Positions 15,865 to 24,261 of a stretch of DNA of 64,000 nt are shown here, one piece after another (positions within the stretch are counted from its first letter, which is position 1; each line of letters starts with the position of its first letter). Source of the stretch: Lentzea sp. NBRC 105346 (lineage in GTDB: Bacteria > Actinomycetota > Actinomycetes > Mycobacteriales > Pseudonocardiaceae). The stretch covers positions 372,001-436,000 of the forward strand of contig NZ_BSTQ01000002.1 in the NCBI RefSeq assembly GCF_030269605.1, written 5' to 3'. The notes beneath the pieces are model-generated. The model was given only the letters and a program-made list of their open reading frames with translations, ran no database searches and was not told where the DNA came from. Position numbers and translations under genes: made by a program.

Positions 15865-18057
15865 TTACGTTTCGGGCGTGTAGCGGTACATCAGCACCCG
15901 GCCCAGCGCGTCCTCCTCCCGGAAGACCACGTGCTCCCCGCTGGGCAGCCGCGTCGCGGTGATGCCGGTGACGGCGATGTCCACGAAGCCCGCCGCCTTC
16001 GAGACCTCGGGTCCCGCGTACAGGGAGCCACGGTAGACACCGTTGGTGGTGTTGTAGGTGCGGACCCTGCCCTGCGGGACGCCCGCGGGAGTCGCCTGGT
16101 CGGCCACGTAGACGCGGTTGCCCGCGATGGCGAGGCCGTACGGGATGCAGAAGTCCTGCTTGTAGTTGTCCGCCCAGCACCGCGTGTACCCCATGTCGAC
16201 CGACCACGTCAGCTTGCGCTGCGGCGTGGAGAAGGAGTCGTAGCGGGCCAGGATGTACTTCGGTGACGCAGTGGGCGAGGCCTGCGGGCCGAGCGCGCCG
16301 TACAGGTACAGCGTGTCGGTCGCCCGGTCGTACTGGACCTGGAGGATCCGGTCGACCGGCGCGTCCGTGAGCTCGGTCAGCTGCCCGTTGCCGTACTTCG
16401 GGTTGTTCGCCGCGTCGAAGCCGACCAGCGGGAAGTGGTGCACGTACTTGGGGTTGAGGCCACCGCCCCAGATGTCACCGTGGTCGTCGATCGACTGCGC
16501 GTACGAGATGTACTGGACGTTGCCCTCCATCTCGGTGATCTCACCGGCGTCGACCTTGCAGTTCGCGTTGGTGTCGACCCACTTCTGCCTGACGCCAGGT
16601 GTGCTCGGCGTGCCGTCCGGCCACGGGTTGACGCCCTCGGAGAACAGCACGGACGGCCGGACGTTGTCGCCGTCGAACCGGTAGATCCCGAGGTTGTAGA
16701 AGGTGTTGCCGAGGGGCCGGGCGAACAGGTACTTCCGCTCGACGCCGTCGGCGCCCTTGAGATACCGCAGCGCGACGGACTGGGTCTGGAACGTCTTGCC
16801 GCTGCCGGGCATCGGCGTACGCGGGTCCTGCGGGCAGGTCGCCCGGTTCACGGTCAGCCTCGTGCGCTCCGGTGCCCACTCGGCGCCGGGCGTGGTCGTG
16901 TTGTAGTCGAGCTTGTAGTGGTGGAACGCCGAGTACACGTCGCCGGGGTTGCGCGGGTCGGGTACCACGGTGTCCATGAAGATGTAGTTGACCACCTTGG
17001 CCCGCAACGTCTTCTGCGGTGAGAACAGCCGGATGTCGGTCCAGCCGTACGTGCCGCGACCGTTGGCGGCCACGAACACGTTGCCCTGGGCGTCCACGCC
17101 CACACCGGTCAGGTTGTCGAACCGGTCGTCACCGTAGAACCCGTTGGCGCCGACGAGTCCGCCCGCCTGACCGAGCTTGTCGACCAGCACGCGGTTGGCG
17201 TAGATCCGGACCTGCTGCGGGCCGTTGTCCGCGATGTAGAGCTTCGTGTCGTTGACCGCGATCGCGACCGGATCGGTGCCCGTGTCGGTGATCGCGGCGC
17301 CCTTGGTCATCGCACCGGTGTACTGCACCTGATACTCCTGCACCACCTTGTTCTGCAACACGAACAACGTGCTGGTGGAGTGGCGGAACGCGACGGCGGT
17401 CGGGTTCACCGTCGAGTACTTGGTCACGAGCGTCATGCGTTCCCGCTCGTAGACGTAGATCGCGTTCTCCTCGGGCCGCGTCACGAAGACGAACCCCAGC
17501 CCGGTCGCCAGCCCGCCCGGCTTGCCACTCAGCTTGCGGCCCGCCGTCCACCCTGACGCGACCGGGTCGCCGCCCGGGAAGTCCGACATCGGGATGGTGC
17601 CGTCGGTGTACGGGTTCGGGTGCGGCCCGTCCCCTCGTTGGAACCGCACCAGCACCTGGGTGTCGATGCCGTCCTTGTGCTGGGTGAAGTCGGCGTAGAA
17701 GTACTTGTCGTCACCGGAGACGACGGTACCTCCGTCGCCCTGCCGATAGAGCCGCGTGACCGGCCGCAGCAGGGCGCCGTCCTGCTGGTAGACACCGGCT
17801 TCCCGGCCGCTCTCGTCGTACACCGAGTTCGTGTAGACGCGGCCTTCGGCCGACTGTGGATCCACGAAGACGGACTTCACCCGTGTCTGCACCCAGCGCC
17901 GCTTGCCGGGCCACGTGGAGCCGTCGGTGTAGGCCGCGTCCTCGGGTGTCAGCGTCTCGCCGAGCCACGAGGTTCTTTGCCGCAACACCGGTTCCGCGGT
18001 CGCGGTGGCCGGTGTGAACAGTGGAATGACGAGCAATGCCGCCAGTACGAGTTTCAT
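15865..18057 (-). CDS. Secreted NHL/SMP-30-like beta-propeller protein, function unknown
   Basis: The product is 730 aa with a signal peptide (KLVLAALLVIPLFTPATATA). ATG 18055-18057 follows GGGGGGAA. The body is a chain of beta-propeller blades with NHL-type phrases such as DPVAIAVNDTKLYIADNGPQ, LTGVGVDAQGNVFVAANG and PYGLAIAGNRVYVADQATP. No catalytic motif was recognised. Residues around 515-530 (DTNANCKVDAGE) match an EF-hand/dockerin-like calcium loop inside the propeller. The gene is on the same strand between the chitinase and the GH47 operon, so a role in binding or processing polymers outside the cell is plausible. No specific function can be given. Confidence 0.75.
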   Translation of the reverse strand: MKLVLAALLVIPLFTPATATAEPVLRQRTSWLGETLTPEDAAYTDGSTWPGKRRWVQTRVKSVFVDPQSAEGRVYTNSVYDESGREAGVYQQDGALLRPVTRLYRQGDGGTVVSGDDKYFYADFTQHKDGIDTQVLVRFQRGDGPHPNPYTDGTIPMSDFPGGDPVASGWTAGRKLSGKPGGLATGLGFVFVTRPEENAIYVYERERMTLVTKYSTVNPTAVAFRHSTSTLFVLQNKVVQEYQVQYTGAMTKGAAITDTGTDPVAIAVNDTKLYIADNGPQQVRIYANRVLVDKLGQAGGLVGANGFYGDDRFDNLTGVGVDAQGNVFVAANGRGTYGWTDIRLFSPQKTLRAKVVNYIFMDTVVPDPRNPGDVYSAFHHYKLDYNTTTPGAEWAPERTRLTVNRATCPQDPRTPMPGSGKTFQTQSVALRYLKGADGVERKYLFARPLGNTFYNLGIYRFDGDNVRPSVLFSEGVNPWPDGTPSTPGVRQKWVDTNANCKVDAGEITEMEGNVQYISYAQSIDDHGDIWGGGLNPKYVHHFPLVGFDAANNPKYGNGQLTELTDAPVDRILQVQYDRATDTLYLYGALGPQASPTASPKYILARYDSFSTPQRKLTWSVDMGYTRCWADNYKQDFCIPYGLAIAGNRVYVADQATPAGVPQGRVRTYNTTNGVYRGSLYAGPEVSKAAGFVDIAVTGITATRLPSGEHVVFREEDALGRVLMYRYTPET

Positions 18058-18091
18058 CGTTCCCCCCGATCTCCAGTTCGAGGGGAACGAT
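18056..18091. promoter_or_regulatory. Inverted repeat covering the SD and start codon of the propeller gene
   Basis: ATCGTTCCCC (18056-18065) and GGGGAACGAT (18082-18091) are perfect 10-bp complements separated by 16 nt. The right-hand transcript arm contains the ribosome binding site and the first bases of the ATG. It could be an operator, an RNA hairpin limiting translation, or a terminator for the upstream chitinase gene, which ends 46 bp away. Confidence 0.45.
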
Positions 18092-18136
18092 GTCAGCGAC
18101 TCGCCAGGTTGTGGAGCGTTGGGACCACTGAGCGGA

Positions 18137-20467
18137 TCAGATCTTCTCCCACAGGGCCGGGACGTTCGGCGGTTCCCAGCCGGTCAGCGAGGTGTGCGCC
18201 TGCCGGCACCGGTAGGCGACCCCGTTGTAGGTCACCTGGGCGCCGACGGCGTACCACGTGTTCGGCTGCCAGGTGCCGCCACCCGGAGGCGTCGTAGTGG
18301 TCGTTGTCGTGGTGGTAGTCGTTGTGGTCGTTGAGGTTGTCGTCGATGTCGGTGGCGTGCCGCCGCCGCGCGGCTGGTCGGCCGTGATCGCGTAGGTCGT
18401 GCCGCCGAAAGCGAAGGTGAAGTTCGACGGCGTGGCGATCGGCATGTAGTAGTTGATCGCGATGTCGACGCTCGCGCCCGGCGCCAGCGACTGCCAGCTC
18501 GGCAGCGTGACGGCGACATGCTGGAAGTCGCCGCGCAGGCCGCCCACGTTGTTGCCGCTGTGGCCGCGGCTGGTGACGGCGAGCCCGAAGCCGGACTGGT
18601 CGGTCATGCTGCCCGGCGCGCTGGTGCCGTAGTCGAACTCGATGCGCGTGCCGCCGGGGATGGTGGTCGTCGAGTTGTTGGTGAACCGCAGCTTCGGGTT
18701 GATCGGGTAGTTGTTGTCGCCCAACGCGAAGCCGGACACGCTGACGCCGACGTTGAGCACGGTGGCCGGCATCGTGCGGCCCGCCTTGGTGTTGCCGTAG
18801 GGCGCGGCGGAGGCGAACGTGTCGCTGATCTTGTTGACCAGCGTGTTGCCCATGAACCACTGGTTCCTGGCGCTGTCGAAGGCGTAGTCGCCGGCGAGCT
18901 CCCAGATCATGATGCCGCCGATGCCCTTGCTGGAGACGTAGCTCGCCTTGGCCGCGATCGACACGTCGTCCTCAGTGGACAGATACACCTTCTTGTCGTT
19001 GTTCCACAGCCACGGCGTGACCATCGTGCTGTTGTAGTTGCGCGTGTAGGTTCCCGTGAGGCGGTCGGTCGGGTCGTTGACCGGGTCGAGGCCGTACTTG
19101 GCCAGGTAGTCACCGGTGATCTTGTTCTCGAGGTTCTTGGCGTGCCACATGGGGTTCACGCCGGACGGCACCTCCTTGCCGTTGAGCATGTCGTGCCACA
19201 GGTTGTCGATGCCGATCGCACCGTTGCCGCACGGCACGGTCGACCCGACGTTGCCCCCGGTGCCCGGCGGGCACTGCGCCTGGTTGGGCAGCGCCGCGGT
19301 GCCCCACAGGCCGTTCGTGCCACCGTTCACGCCCTGCCAGCCGCGCGTGTAGAAGCCGACGCCGATGTTGATCCGGCCGGCGGGCATGGCGCCGCGGAAG
19401 TAGTGGTAGGCCCAGTCGGTGTTGAGGTAGCCCTGCCCGTCGTACTGCGGCGTCGTGTACACCTGCCAGTGCGCGAGCTCGGAGTCCTGGCCGTTGTCGT
19501 AGAGCGCGGCGTTCGGGCCGACGAAGTGGTTCCACGCTCCGTGCAGGTCGTAGCTCATCACGTTGACGTAGTCGAGGTAGCGCGTGACGCCGTAGACCTC
19601 CTGGCCCCGCAGCAGCCAGCCCGACGCCGGTACGGCCGCGGTCAGGAGGTAGTGCTTGCCGTCGGCGGCACCGGCCCGGTCGAGGCGGTCTCTTAGTGTC
19701 CGCATCAGGTTCTCGTAGCCCTGCCACAGGTTCCCGCGGTTGGCGTTGGAGATCCAGAAGTCGTCGGGGTTGCCCGCGTAGTTGTTGGACGTCGCGTACT
19801 CGTAGTCGATGTCCGCGCCGTTGAACCCGTACGTGCGCAGGAACGCGACGACCGAGTCGGCGAACGTGTCGATCGCCGACTGGCTCTGCGCCAGCTTGTA
19901 GAACCCGCCCGTAGCGTTGCGCGTGCCGTCCGGGTTGAGGATGCCGCCCGTTTCAGCCCAGCCGCCGACGGAGACCAGCGTCTTCACGTTCGGGTACTGC
20001 TTCTTGTACTTGGTGAGCAGGTTGAAGTGGCCCTTGTAGCTCAGGCTTGGATCCATCTCGGCGCCCGGCACGCCCGGCCACTCCATGCCGGTGCTCGCGT
20101 TGTTCGCGCCCGCGGGGCCGACCGAGATCTTGTTGTCCGTGCCGATGTGCGCGAACGCGTAGTTGAGGTGCGTGACCTTGGTCCACGGGATCTGGCTCGG
20201 CAGGTACGCGGGGGTGCCGTCCTTGCCGGTGCGCCAGCTGGTGAAGTAGCCGATCACCCGTCGGGTCTTGCCGGTGCCGAGGAGCTCACGGCCCGCGGTG
20301 TCGTAGGCCGTGCAGTACGGGACGTCCACGCCCGGTGTCCGGTAGAGGCCGTCCGGGCGGCAGTCCTCATGGCCGGCGGCCTGGCTGGTGGCGGGGTTCA
20401 GCGCGACGACCACGAGTCCGACCAGGGTGGCCAGCGCGGCGAGCAGGGGGAGGAGTTTTCTTCGCAC
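18137..20467 (-). CDS. Secreted GH18 chitinase with chitin-binding domain
   Basis: The product is 776 aa. I chose GTG 20465-20467, which has AGGAGG 7 nt upstream, over more distal starts. A signal peptide ends near residue 31. The GH18 TIM barrel (about 65-540) has VIGYFTSW, TLVSVGGWAETGG, the active-site strand GFNGADIDYEYA (catalytic Glu near 222; Asn replaces the usual first Asp of DGxDxDxE) and YVNVMSYDLHGAW. A beta-sandwich module lies at about 570-700. A threonine-only linker follows (about 705-725), then a CBM5/12-type chitin-binding module (about 730-776, NTWYAVGAQVTYNG and WEPPNVPALW). The enzyme hydrolyses chitin outside the cell. A DasR-like site lies upstream. Confidence 0.93.
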   Translation of the reverse strand: MRRKLLPLLAALATLVGLVVVALNPATSQAAGHEDCRPDGLYRTPGVDVPYCTAYDTAGRELLGTGKTRRVIGYFTSWRTGKDGTPAYLPSQIPWTKVTHLNYAFAHIGTDNKISVGPAGANNASTGMEWPGVPGAEMDPSLSYKGHFNLLTKYKKQYPNVKTLVSVGGWAETGGILNPDGTRNATGGFYKLAQSQSAIDTFADSVVAFLRTYGFNGADIDYEYATSNNYAGNPDDFWISNANRGNLWQGYENLMRTLRDRLDRAGAADGKHYLLTAAVPASGWLLRGQEVYGVTRYLDYVNVMSYDLHGAWNHFVGPNAALYDNGQDSELAHWQVYTTPQYDGQGYLNTDWAYHYFRGAMPAGRINIGVGFYTRGWQGVNGGTNGLWGTAALPNQAQCPPGTGGNVGSTVPCGNGAIGIDNLWHDMLNGKEVPSGVNPMWHAKNLENKITGDYLAKYGLDPVNDPTDRLTGTYTRNYNSTMVTPWLWNNDKKVYLSTEDDVSIAAKASYVSSKGIGGIMIWELAGDYAFDSARNQWFMGNTLVNKISDTFASAAPYGNTKAGRTMPATVLNVGVSVSGFALGDNNYPINPKLRFTNNSTTTIPGGTRIEFDYGTSAPGSMTDQSGFGLAVTSRGHSGNNVGGLRGDFQHVAVTLPSWQSLAPGASVDIAINYYMPIATPSNFTFAFGGTTYAITADQPRGGGTPPTSTTTSTTTTTTTTTTTTTTPPGGGTWQPNTWYAVGAQVTYNGVAYRCRQAHTSLTGWEPPNVPALWEKI

Positions 20468-20534
20468 GCCAAAACCTCCTGCAGGGAGGCGGCCTGGGGA
20501 ACTCCAGGTTCCGGTCCCTTTCCCGGTCCTGTCA

Positions 20535-20550
20535 ATAGGTATAGACCAAT
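20535..20550. promoter_or_regulatory. DasR-responsive-element-like site upstream of the chitinase
   Basis: Read on the minus strand, ATTGGTCTATACCTAT matches about 13 of 16 positions of the Streptomyces dre consensus (core TGGTCTAGACCA). It lies about 70 bp upstream of the chitinase start. It would link chitinase expression to N-acetylglucosamine phosphates. The inverted symmetry is imperfect. Confidence 0.5.
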
Positions 20551-20608
20551 AGGGGTAGAGCTCGATACGGCGAGGCGCAGTAGCCGGTCGCGTGGCAAGC
20601 TGGCGGGC

Positions 20609-20893
20609 ATGAGCCGGGTCAACGACGTCGGCGGCCAGCAGGGGTTCGGGCCCGTCGGCCAGGAGCTCGACGAGCCGCCCTTCCATGCCGACTGGGAGGC
20701 GCATGTGTTCGCCATGAACCGCGCGCTGATCGCCCGTGGCGTCTACAACCTCGACGAGTTCCGCGACGCGGTCGAACGGCTGGATCCGCGGGAGTACCTG
20801 CGGTCGGGCTACTACGAGAACTGGTTCCGCGCGATCTGCACCCTGCTCGTGGAGAAGGGGGTGGCGACGGAGGATGCGCTTCAGCCCCGGTGA
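20609..20893 (+). CDS. Nitrile hydratase beta subunit, N-terminal part
   Basis: The product is 94 aa. It has the start of nitrile hydratase beta chains (MSRVNDVGGQQGFGPV), the HADWEAHVFAMNRALIARGVYNLDEFRDAVER helices and YENWFRAICTLLVEKG. Canonical beta subunits are about 220 aa. Here the C-terminal half is a separate overlapping gene, as in thiocyanate hydrolase and a few three-subunit nitrile hydratases. Together the subunits hydrate nitriles to amides in the cytoplasm. The gene is divergent from the chitinase across 141 bp. No strong ribosome binding site is visible before the ATG (GGCGGGC only). Confidence 0.85.
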   Translation: MSRVNDVGGQQGFGPVGQELDEPPFHADWEAHVFAMNRALIARGVYNLDEFRDAVERLDPREYLRSGYYENWFRAICTLLVEKGVATEDALQPR

Positions 20894-21137
20894 CCGCGTG
20901 CGCACCCGGCACACGGATCCGCCGCACCACACGCGGCTCCCCCGCTACGCCCGCGGGGCGGCCGGAACCGTCCTGCACGACGAGGGCGAGCACCCGCTGG
21001 CCGACGACCGGTCCCGCGGGATGCACCCGGTTCCCCAGCCGGTGTACGCCGTGCGGTTCGAGGCGCGGGAGCTCTTCGGCGCGGGCGAACACACGGTGAC
21101 GCTGTCCTTGTGGGAGGACTACCTTGAGCCACTCTGA
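20874..21137 (+). CDS. Nitrile hydratase beta subunit, C-terminal part (separate subunit)
   Basis: The product is 87 aa from ATG 20874, with GACGGAGG just upstream, overlapping the previous gene by 20 nt. It matches the SH3-like barrel that closes canonical beta subunits: FSPGDRVRTR, LPRYARGAAGTVL, PVYAVRFEARELFG and VTLSLWEDYLEP. The overlap implies coupled translation with the other two subunits, giving an alpha plus split-beta enzyme. Confidence 0.85.
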   Translation: MRFSPGDRVRTRHTDPPHHTRLPRYARGAAGTVLHDEGEHPLADDRSRGMHPVPQPVYAVRFEARELFGAGEHTVTLSLWEDYLEPL

Positions 21138-21702
21138 CGCGAGCATCGCCGCGCGGGTGCGGCACGTCGAGGCGCTGCTGGAAGAACGCGGGCTCGTGGA
21201 CGCGCAGGAGCTTGACCGCGCGCTGGAGGCGTTCCTGGCGAACGCGAAACCCGCGAACGGCAAACGGATCGTGGCGCGGGCGTGGGCCGACACCGGCTTC
21301 AAGGCCAGGCTGCTGGAGAACGCCAATACCGCCATCGAGGAGATCGGGCTGTCCATGGGCGGCGGGTTGCAGCAGCAGACGCTCAAGGTCGTGGAGAACA
21401 CCCCGGAAGTCCACAACGTGATCGTGTGCACGCTGTGCTCGTGCTACCCGATCGCGCTGCTCGGGCCGTCACCGGCCTGGTACAAGAGCCCGGCCTACCG
21501 GTCCAGGGTCGTGCGTGATCCGCGCGGTGTGCTCGCCGAGTTCGGGTTCGACCCCGAGGGCGAGATCGCGGTGTGGGACGCCAGCGCCGAGACCCGGTAC
21601 CTGGTGCTGCCCCGCAGGCCGGCCGCCACCGAAGGCTGGGACGAGCAGCGGCTGGCGGAGGCCGTGACGCGCAACGGTCTCATCGGGACCGCGCCGGTGT
21701 AG
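21124..21702 (+). CDS. Nitrile hydratase alpha subunit, cobalt type
   Basis: The product is 192 aa from TTG 21124, overlapping the upstream gene by 14 nt. It carries the metal claw VCTLCSCYP; Thr between the first two cysteines is the signature of cobalt-dependent enzymes (Ser marks the iron type). The claw cysteines are normally oxidised post-translationally. Family features ARAWADTGFKARLLENA, WYKSPAYRSRVVRDPRGVL and the C-terminal RYLVLPRRPA are present. No separate activator (P14K/NhlE-like) gene is evident beside it. Confidence 0.93.
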   Translation: MSHSDASIAARVRHVEALLEERGLVDAQELDRALEAFLANAKPANGKRIVARAWADTGFKARLLENANTAIEEIGLSMGGGLQQQTLKVVENTPEVHNVIVCTLCSCYPIALLGPSPAWYKSPAYRSRVVRDPRGVLAEFGFDPEGEIAVWDASAETRYLVLPRRPAATEGWDEQRLAEAVTRNGLIGTAPV

Positions 21703-21856
21703 GGAGCGGACGGGGAGCGCTTCGGTAGCGGGGTGCGCTGTCATCTCAAAACCGTTGTGGCACATGGTCTTTGGTACCCATTTGCCGCAGCCTCTCTTAC
21801 GCGTTCCGAGATCGGGCACTCACATTCTCTGCGTTCCCACAGCAGATGGAGTGCCC

Positions 21857-22879
21857 ATGGTTTCGACGCGCGCGACCACCGAACTGCGCGTGCGTGCGTT
21901 CGGCGTGCTGACCCCGACCGGGTGCGGCCCGCGACTCACGGTCTCGATCGACACGGTCCAGCTGCACCGCACCCCCGACGGCCGGGTGACCCGGTCGAGA
22001 CGGCTCGGGCCGATGGACCACGACGACGAGTCCAGCCGCCTGTGCGGACTCGTGCTGCGGGAGGCGGGCGGCCTCGGTGACGAGGTGCGCAACGTCGTCG
22101 CGGAGGTGCATGAACGCGAGTACCGCCGGCCCACCGCGACGGTCGTGGCCCGCGTGGACACCATCGCGGGCCCGGTGCTGGTCGGCGCGGCCGGCGGGCC
22201 GGACGTGGCGCTGCCGCGGCCCGCGTTGCCGGTGCGGCTGTCCGCCGAACCGGCCGGCTGGCGCGGCCTGCCGGTCGTGCTGCAGCCGGCGGTCGCGGCC
22301 GTGATCGTCGCCGCCGCGGCGACGGCGCTCACCACGCCGACCGGCCGGGAGACCGCGCGCCGCCGCGCCGGAAACCGGCTGCTGCCCGACCTGACGCTCG
22401 TCGACAAGCCCGCCTCGTGGGGCGTCGACGACCGCGGGCACGACGCGAACTCGCTCACGTTGCTGGACAAGGGAGTTCTGCGCCCACCGGGCGAGATGAT
22501 CGCGGGCATCCCGCGCGGACGCGCGATGTGGCACCACGACATGCGCGCGTTCGTCACGGAACCGGTGCGGCGGCTGGAGGTTCAGACCGTCGAGCTGCCG
22601 CCGCGGGACGCGATCGAGCTCGTCTGGTGCATCGAGGACAGCCGGCCACGCATGGAGGACGGCGAGCTGCGGCTGCGGTGCCTGGCCCGTGATCCGGAGG
22701 GCAAATGGTTCTCGACGGTGTTGCGCGGCAAGCCGCTGCTGTTGCTGCGGCACGTGCGCGGCGGGCACGGCCCGGCCCGCTGCGTGTTCGGCGACAGCGA
22801 GGTGACCACGCCCGCGCTGGTGTTCGGCCCGACCGCCGACCTGGAGGAATCGGGCCGCGGGTCGCTTGCGGTCCTATGA
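21857..22879 (+). CDS. TldD/PmbA-like protein (tentative)
   Basis: This 340-aa protein resembles the C-terminal architecture of TldD/PmbA modulators, with GPVLVGAAGGPDVALP, VLQPAVAAVIVAAAATAL, LLPDLTLVDKPAS and NSLTLLDKGVLRPPGEM. TldD proteins form metalloprotease complexes with PmbA/TldE, but the HExxxH metal site is not visible here. If the family call is right, this is the non-catalytic TldE-like type. The start ATG 21857 is chosen from the onset of conserved-looking sequence; the ribosome binding site is weak. The gene follows the nitrile hydratase by 154 bp and overlaps a decayed FAD-oxidoreductase gene. The family assignment is by pattern only. Confidence 0.5.
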   Translation: MVSTRATTELRVRAFGVLTPTGCGPRLTVSIDTVQLHRTPDGRVTRSRRLGPMDHDDESSRLCGLVLREAGGLGDEVRNVVAEVHEREYRRPTATVVARVDTIAGPVLVGAAGGPDVALPRPALPVRLSAEPAGWRGLPVVLQPAVAAVIVAAAATALTTPTGRETARRRAGNRLLPDLTLVDKPASWGVDDRGHDANSLTLLDKGVLRPPGEMIAGIPRGRAMWHHDMRAFVTEPVRRLEVQTVELPPRDAIELVWCIEDSRPRMEDGELRLRCLARDPEGKWFSTVLRGKPLLLLRHVRGGHGPARCVFGDSEVTTPALVFGPTADLEESGRGSLAVL

Positions 22880-23203
22880 CTTCGCACTCGTCGGCGCCTG
22901 CCTGGCGGAGGAGCTGGCGGCCCGCGGCGCCACGGTGATCGTGTTCGACGCGGGCGCCGAACCGGGCCACGCCTCGGCCCGTGCTGCACGGGGTGCGGCA
23001 CGTCGACGAGTCGACGTTGATCACCGACTTCGGCGTGGTGCGTGTCCGGGGTGCCCGTGATGGGCAAGGTGCCCGGCCGGTCACGTGTCCACGTGTCGGC
23101 CGGGCACGCGAGCCACGGTCTGCTGTCCGCCCGCTACACCGGCAAAGCGATGGCCACGGGATTGATCGACAACGAGTGGGACCTGCCGGCTCAATCGGCG
23201 TGA
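22866..23203 (+). pseudogene. Decayed FAD-dependent (DAO-type) oxidoreductase
   Basis: Two pieces of one oxidoreductase lie in different frames. The N-terminal piece from 22866 reads YDFALVGACLAEELAARG then VIVFDAGAEPGHASA, a Rossmann FAD-binding fold with its Gly-rich loop shortened. The C-terminal piece (about 23045-23203) reads PVMGKVPG then RVHVSAGHASHGLL and TGKAMA, matching the end of DAO enzymes. The roughly 250-residue substrate domain between them is gone. The 3' end overlaps the opposite permease gene by 13 nt. An internal deletion best explains the remnant. Confidence 0.65.
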
Positions 23204-24261
23204 GCCCACGCCTTGGCCAGCTTCACCTTGCCGCGCGTCTGCAGCAGCGCGCCGGAGTACACCCGGCTCGCCAGCAGCACGATCACCACGACCGAGCCCG
23301 CCAGCACCCCTAGCGACAGCAGCGCTTCCCACACGTGTGCCTGCCCGGCGAACATCCGCACCGGCATCGCGACGGGCGCGGAGAACGGCACGTACGACAT
23401 GACCGCGAGCGCGGCGGCGTTGTCGAAGAAGGCCTGCACCAGGATGTACGGGCCCATCACGAGGATCATGACGACGCCCATGCTGGAGCCGAGGTCCTCC
23501 TGCCTGCTGACGAGCGACCCGGTCACGGCCCAGATCCCGGCGAGCAGGACGAAACCGAGCACCACGAACGGGATGAACCAGCCGAGCGCGGGCTGCACGA
23601 CGGCGAGCAGCTGGGCCTGTCCGCCCAGCCGCATCGCGATCGGTGTGACCAGCGCGAGGACGACGACCTGGCCGAGGGTGAGCAGCGTGTGGGCGGCGAT
23701 CTTGCCGGCGAGCAGCGCGCGCACCGGGATCGTCGAGACGAGGATCTCCACGATCCGGGTCTGCTTCTCCGTGACCGTGCTCTGCGCGATCGCCGCGCCG
23801 CCCATCGCGAACAGCACGAACACCAGCGCGAACACGGTGATCACGAGCTGCCGTTCACCGGTGCTCACCGCGGCGGCCTCGAGCAGGTCGACCGGTGGCG
23901 CGGTGGCCAGCCTGGTGACCACGTCGCGGGGCGGGTCGTACAGCGCGATCACGCGCACGCCGGTCGGGGACGGGTCACGGACGATCGCGGCCTGCACCTC
24001 CTCCTTCCGGACGAGATCCTGGGCGGTGGCGAGGTCGCCGACCGTGCGGACGTCCAGGTCCTTGCCCGCCAGCGATGTCGCGACATCGCTGCCGACGGCA
24101 GCGACCTTCGGCGGTCCGCTGTCGAGGACCGCGGGGAGCACCGTGATCGCGAACAACCCGATGATCGTGACGGCGTAGCCGATCCAGAATCCCTTGGTAC
24201 GCACCAGAACGCCGATCTCGCGTTCGGCGACGAGACGCGTCGCGGCGGCGAAACCCGTCAT
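23191..24261 (-). CDS. ABC-2 type transporter permease (NatB-like)
   Basis: The product is 356 aa from an ATG overlapping the ATPase stop (TGATG). One N-terminal membrane helix (GYAVTIIGLFAITVLPAVL) is followed by an extracytoplasmic domain (about 55-155) and five to six helices. The run begins LVITVFALVFVLFAMGGAAIAQS and the segment TVTEKQTRIVEILVSTIPVRALLAGKIAA is the cytoplasmic coupling region typical of NatB/YhaP permeases. It should form a homodimer with the ATPase encoded upstream and export ions, drugs or lipids; the substrate is unknown. Confidence 0.85.
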   Translation of the reverse strand: MTGFAAATRLVAEREIGVLVRTKGFWIGYAVTIIGLFAITVLPAVLDSGPPKVAAVGSDVATSLAGKDLDVRTVGDLATAQDLVRKEEVQAAIVRDPSPTGVRVIALYDPPRDVVTRLATAPPVDLLEAAAVSTGERQLVITVFALVFVLFAMGGAAIAQSTVTEKQTRIVEILVSTIPVRALLAGKIAAHTLLTLGQVVVLALVTPIAMRLGGQAQLLAVVQPALGWFIPFVVLGFVLLAGIWAVTGSLVSRQEDLGSSMGVVMILVMGPYILVQAFFDNAAALAVMSYVPFSAPVAMPVRMFAGQAHVWEALLSLGVLAGSVVVIVLLASRVYSGALLQTRGKVKLAKAWAHAD

